DNA of 64,000 bases, from positions 62,001-126,000 of the forward strand of contig NZ_JANYGH010000002.1 of the NCBI RefSeq assembly GCF_025362475.1, written 5' to 3'. A model generated the notes under the pieces. That model was not told where the DNA came from, did no database searches, and worked only from the letters and a program-made list of their open reading frames with translations. Positions 61,006 through 64,000 of this stretch are shown here, piece after piece; positions within the stretch are counted from its first letter, which is position 1; each line of letters begins with the position of its first letter. This DNA comes from Mucilaginibacter sp. Lineage in GTDB: Bacteria; Bacteroidota; Bacteroidia; Sphingobacteriales; Sphingobacteriaceae. A program made the position numbers and the translations under genes.

Positions 61006-61866
61006 ATGAAAAGAATACTTCTGCTTACTGACTTTTCCGAAAACGCTGCGCATGCGGCACGGTCGGTGGTGATGTTGGGAGAAAAGCTGCATGCCGATCT
61101 CCTATTGCTGCACAATATAGCCGGCATCCCGGTAACACCCTATCATATAGGCGGTGGCTTTGTGGCCGAAGAAACGAGTTGGCAGATGGATGAAAGCCGC
61201 GGGCATCTTCTCGAGCTTACCGAGCAACTTGAAATAATGATTGGTAAGCTGGGTTCAATGAGTTACAACCCGGTTGTACACCGCCAGATAGCCGAAGGCA
61301 GCCTCGGCGAGAACATCCTCACTGTAGTTAAACAGCAGCAGATTGAAATGATCGTGATGGGCGGCAGGTCCGGAAGCGCTTTTGATCATCTATGGTTCGG
61401 GAACGACACCCGGTCGGTGATAGAACAAGCGGGCTGCCCTGTAATGGTCATACCGCAGGAGCACGACCTCGGCACAATAAAAAAAGTGGTTTTCGCCACA
61501 GACTTTAACGCCGGGGATATGAAAGCCGTTAAATACCTGGTCAAATTGGGGGAACTATTTGATTTTCAACTGGAAATTGTTCATGTCAGTCAGTTCGGTA
61601 AACAGGAAGGAGCGGATGATCAAAAGAAACTGTCGTTCGTGAGCCAGGTTTACAAATTAAATTATCCGAAGATTATATACAAAGATATCAGAGGTAAGGA
61701 TTTCCTCGCGAGGGTTGATCGTCTTTGCGGGGAAACGGGAGCAGACCTGCTCGCGCTTGTACATTATCCACATTCTTTTTTTTCACGTCTGTTGCAGGGC
61801 AGCCATACAATGAAAGCCCTCAGCCGTCCGCATATACCTGTACTGGTGTTTCCCGGCAAGAATTGA
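61006..61866 (+). CDS. universal stress protein, tandem UspA domains
   Basis: A 286-residue protein: Lys-Arg-Ile-Leu-Leu-Leu-Thr-Asp-Phe-Ser-Glu-Asn at the N-terminus, Val-Met-Gly-Gly-Arg-Ser-Gly-Ser-Ala near 121, and Val-Val-Phe-Ala-Thr-Asp-Phe-Asn-Ala at the domain boundary. It is the intact member of a close trio with those at 35354 and 39973, sharing the Phe-Asp-Phe-x-Leu-Glu-Ile segment. It lies between the coiled-coil gene and the histidine kinase, with its own promoter. Confidence 0.88.
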   Translation: MKRILLLTDFSENAAHAARSVVMLGEKLHADLLLLHNIAGIPVTPYHIGGGFVAEETSWQMDESRGHLLELTEQLEIMIGKLGSMSYNPVVHRQIAEGSLGENILTVVKQQQIEMIVMGGRSGSAFDHLWFGNDTRSVIEQAGCPVMVIPQEHDLGTIKKVVFATDFNAGDMKAVKYLVKLGELFDFQLEIVHVSQFGKQEGADDQKKLSFVSQVYKLNYPKIIYKDIRGKDFLARVDRLCGETGADLLALVHYPHSFFSRLLQGSHTMKALSRPHIPVLVFPGKN

Positions 61867-62004
61867 AAATCAATGATCATGGAACTGCTGCAGATTAATT
61901 TTAGTCCTCCACTGACCATGCCTTTTTATTCGTTTTTTTTGGGCTACGGGTCCCTGTCAGCCTTTTACGCTACCGGTTCCTCCCGCATTCCTAAGACTGA
62001 AAGC

Positions 62005-63042
62005 TCAGCGGCTCACCGGAAAGGTCATTTCAAAACAGGTTTCGTCCTGCGGCCTGCTGTAAAAATGTAGAGTGCCACCCATCAACTGTACATATCGTTT
62101 AACAATGTGCAGCCCCAGTCCCGTGCCGGGGATGTTTCCCGAATCATCAACCCTGTGAAAGATCGTGAACAATTGATGCTGGTCTTTTTCTGCTATACCG
62201 GTGCCATTATCCTTCACGCTGATAGTGATCCATTCCTCCGTAATTTGCAGCAGCAGCCAGATATGCGCCTGTTCACCTGCGTATTTGACGGCATTGAACA
62301 ATAAGTTGGTCAGCGCCTTTCTGATCAGTTCCTGATCGAGTCCGACCATGCCGACGTTACCCGTTTGTTCATAGCTGAACTGCTGACCAGGCTTGCCCAT
62401 GAAACAAACTTCCTCCATTGTCTCCCGGCACAACGTATCCAGGTCGAAGCTGACGGCGCTGGCCATTACCCGCCCGGCATCCAGTTTTTCGAGCGAGAGA
62501 AAGTCATCCAGGATAACCTCGAGTCGGTGAACCACCGTTTTAATCTTCAGGCTATGTTTGACGATATTTTCGGTTTCCTGTTTTTGGGCGTATTTTTCGA
62601 TCAGCGCGGCTGAGAGCATTACCGAGCTCAATGGCGTGCGGAACTCGTGCGACGCAAGCGTGATAAAATTGCTTTTCAGTTTATTCAGTTGATGTTCGTG
62701 CTGGTAGGCCCGGGAACGGCTCTTCAGCTCATTCAGGACGATATAGACCAAAAAAGCCACAATCATCAGCACCATGGCGGTTCCGGCGGTCACAAATAGT
62801 TTGATCTGTCTCAATGCACCGGATTGCAGGCCGGTGCGGGCGGTCGTAGCCTGCAGTTGGCTGAGGTGCATATACGAAATCAATCCCAACACCACAACCA
62901 GGACGACAGAAACCCCGCAGCCGGTATAAAACAGCAGGCGGAAACGGTACATAATATTATCCCCGCGGTCTGGGATTCTGTCATTGCTATGCTCAACATA
63001 TTTCCTCCAGCCGAGGATCGCTGCTAATTGGTTATTGTTCAT
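62005..63042 (-). CDS. membrane sensor histidine kinase
   Basis: A 345-residue kinase. Two membrane helices (about 32-58 and 83-108) flank only about 25 residues, so any periplasmic sensor is minimal and sensing may be in the membrane. HisKA carries the phospho-acceptor His in Leu-Ala-Ser-His-Glu-Phe-Arg-Thr-Pro. HATPase_c has Asn-Leu-Leu-Phe-Asn-Ala-Val-Lys-Tyr, Asp-Asn-Gly-Thr-Gly and Gly-Thr-Gly-Leu-Gly-Leu. It is divergent from the REC-cNMP gene, its probable partner. Confidence 0.88.
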   Translation of the reverse strand: MNNNQLAAILGWRKYVEHSNDRIPDRGDNIMYRFRLLFYTGCGVSVVLVVVLGLISYMHLSQLQATTARTGLQSGALRQIKLFVTAGTAMVLMIVAFLVYIVLNELKSRSRAYQHEHQLNKLKSNFITLASHEFRTPLSSVMLSAALIEKYAQKQETENIVKHSLKIKTVVHRLEVILDDFLSLEKLDAGRVMASAVSFDLDTLCRETMEEVCFMGKPGQQFSYEQTGNVGMVGLDQELIRKALTNLLFNAVKYAGEQAHIWLLLQITEEWITISVKDNGTGIAEKDQHQLFTIFHRVDDSGNIPGTGLGLHIVKRYVQLMGGTLHFYSRPQDETCFEMTFPVSR

Positions 63043-63149
63043 CTGTTTTTTTTAGACAATTTATCCTGTTCTGCCCGGTAACGCAATGATGACTAACAGA
63101 AGAAGGAATGAGTTTAGTCATGTTATGCACAATAGTTGCGCGATTTTTC

Positions 63150-63214
63150 TGACGATGATCACCCCTTGATGTGTCTCCGGTCATATTTTTCGGAGACTGG
63201 CCTGCCTAATTTTA
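63150..63214 (+). promoter_or_regulatory. response-regulator promoter with tandem FNR-type operators
   Basis: The distal operator TGACGATGATCA (63150-63161) is perfect, 51.5 nt from the first base of the box TAATTTTA (63207-63214). The proximal TGTCTCCGGTCA (63172-63183) has one mismatch and the 29.5-nt spacing. This implies autoregulation if the gene product reads these sites. The rest of 63043-63348 shows nothing else. Confidence 0.65.
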
Positions 63215-63348
63215 GGGGTCAGTAATAAACGGTAACACTACTATATGATACTACTCTTTGGTGCCGCCAGTACGTGCTGTGTACTGGCAGTCAGGTTATT
63301 AAATTGCACAACAGAATGTTAAAAAGCTATAGTTAACGAGACTGGAAC

Positions 63349-64000
63349 ATGAATATCAAAATTTTGATTATAGAAGATAACTGCGATATCCGCGAAAGCG
63401 TAGCGGAGATATTGGAGTTGGCAGGTCATACGGTATATGTTGCCGGTAATGGCAAAGAAGGGGTGGAGCAGGCCCGGATACAGCTGCCTGATATAATCCT
63501 ATGTGATATCATGATGCCGGAACTGGATGGATACGGTGTGTTGCACCTGTTGGGCAAAGTGCCCCAAACGGCCCATATTCCCTTTATTTTTCTGACAGCT
63601 AAGGCCGACCGGGTGGATCTGCGCAAAGCTATGGAAATGGGTGCCGACGATTACCTGACCAAGCCTTTTGACGATGTGGAACTGCTGAACGCAATTGAAA
63701 GTCGCTTGAAAAAAAGGGACCAGCAAAAGGAATTTTACAGCAAGACCCTGGACCAGCTGGGCCATCTTGTTGCCCGGAACAATGGACTGGCGGAGTTGCA
63801 ACGGATTATTCGCGAACGCAAGACCAGGCATTTCAAAAAGAACCAGGTTATTTATTATGAAGGTGATAAAGGGAACGGGCTTTATATTGTACTTGAGGGG
63901 AAAATAAAGACCAGTAAACTGGCCGAGGATGGCCGTGAACTGATCACCGCTATGCATACCGCAGACCAATACCTGGGCATCCACGCATTGTTGGCCGATG
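63349..64000 (+). CDS. response regulator with Crp-like cyclic-nucleotide domain (partial)
   Basis: Starts at ATG 63349 and runs off the window after 217 residues. Residues 1-120 are a receiver: acidic pair Glu-Asp near 9-10, phospho-acceptor Asp in Leu-Cys-Asp-Ile-Met-Met-Pro, Thr in Leu-Thr-Ala-Lys, and Lys in Leu-Thr-Lys-Pro-Phe. Residues about 145-217 begin a cNMP-binding barrel (Gln-Val-Ile-Tyr-Tyr-Glu-Gly-Asp, Leu-Tyr-Ile-Val-Leu-Glu-Gly-Lys-Ile-Lys). A Crp winged helix is expected beyond the edge. It pairs with the divergent histidine kinase and is the best local candidate to read the FNR-type operators. Confidence 0.82.
   Translation, partial: MNIKILIIEDNCDIRESVAEILELAGHTVYVAGNGKEGVEQARIQLPDIILCDIMMPELDGYGVLHLLGKVPQTAHIPFIFLTAKADRVDLRKAMEMGADDYLTKPFDDVELLNAIESRLKKRDQQKEFYSKTLDQLGHLVARNNGLAELQRIIRERKTRHFKKNQVIYYEGDKGNGLYIVLEGKIKTSKLAEDGRELITAMHTADQYLGIHALLAD

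Noticed and set aside
61873..62070. 65-codon frame after the 61006 usp gene
   Set aside because: It overlaps the end of the histidine kinase on the other strand, and its sequence is low-quality.
1..64000. CRISPR arrays, complete insertion sequences or rRNA genes
   Set aside because: I saw no regularly spaced short repeats, no transposase or integrase frame and no rRNA-like sequence in the window.

Overview
The window reads as a chromosomal segment of a Bacteroidota bacterium of the Sphingobacteriaceae type (Mucilaginibacter or Pedobacter-like). The grounds are the TonB-dependent receptor type, a secreted GH39 glycosidase, small Bacteroidota-specific families, promoters with a TAnnTTTG -7 element and weak Shine-Dalgarno sequences. 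The genus is inferred from gene style only.

Left part (1-27 kb) is ordinary accessory chromosome. It opens with a tRNA-like 48-nt fold, a small membrane protein, a Tat-type metallophosphoesterase, a YafQ-type toxin-antitoxin pair, a GH39 enzyme and an acetyltransferase. A copper island follows (about 6.5-14.3 kb): a Cys-rich BNR protein, a CopA-type P1B ATPase, a CopZ-like chaperone, a small Cys/His protein, an AraC regulator carrying its own metal-binding domain, a DUF3347 protein, and a multicopper oxidase fused to an outer-membrane barrel. After a 146-bp direct repeat come a VTT membrane protein, a TonB-type receptor, a chloroperoxidase-like hydrolase, an amidase, a MATE pump, a flavin monooxygenase with an AraC regulator, and a Crp/Fnr regulator with an SDR. 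At 26.6-27.0 kb lie decayed pieces of doxX and chrA.

Right part (28-64 kb) is the notable region. It is a dense stress or dormancy-like island: seven universal stress protein loci (one frameshifted, one truncated), a second FtsH (frameshifted in a G10 tract), an AhpD-like protein, a BON protein, HtrA, a PNPOx-like flavoprotein, an ABC efflux system, PEP synthase, an MlaEFD lipid transporter, two cation P-type ATPases, Hsp20, a beta-CASP nuclease, an AI-2E family permease, and a histidine kinase divergent from a response regulator that fuses a receiver to a Crp-like cyclic-nucleotide domain.

Reading the intergenic regions by eye shows one shared promoter design. FNR-type palindromes TGAY-N4-RTCA occur in pairs 22 bp apart. 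Their centres lie 29.5 and 51.5 nt upstream of the first base of a -7 box resembling TAnnTTTG. I find this at 16 promoters in 15 regions between 28.1 and 63.2 kb, including the response-regulator gene itself and two promoters for paralogous, terminator-ended small RNAs (39452-39527 and 46652-46764). One more single site lies upstream of the gene at 4904. The genes therefore look like one regulon, probably driven by an FNR/Crp-family factor. The REC-cNMP protein at the right edge is the best local candidate, but its DNA-binding end lies outside the window. The gene content recalls the DosR/DevR dormancy regulon of mycobacteria and the Anr/Fnr regulons of proteobacteria; that comparison is inference.
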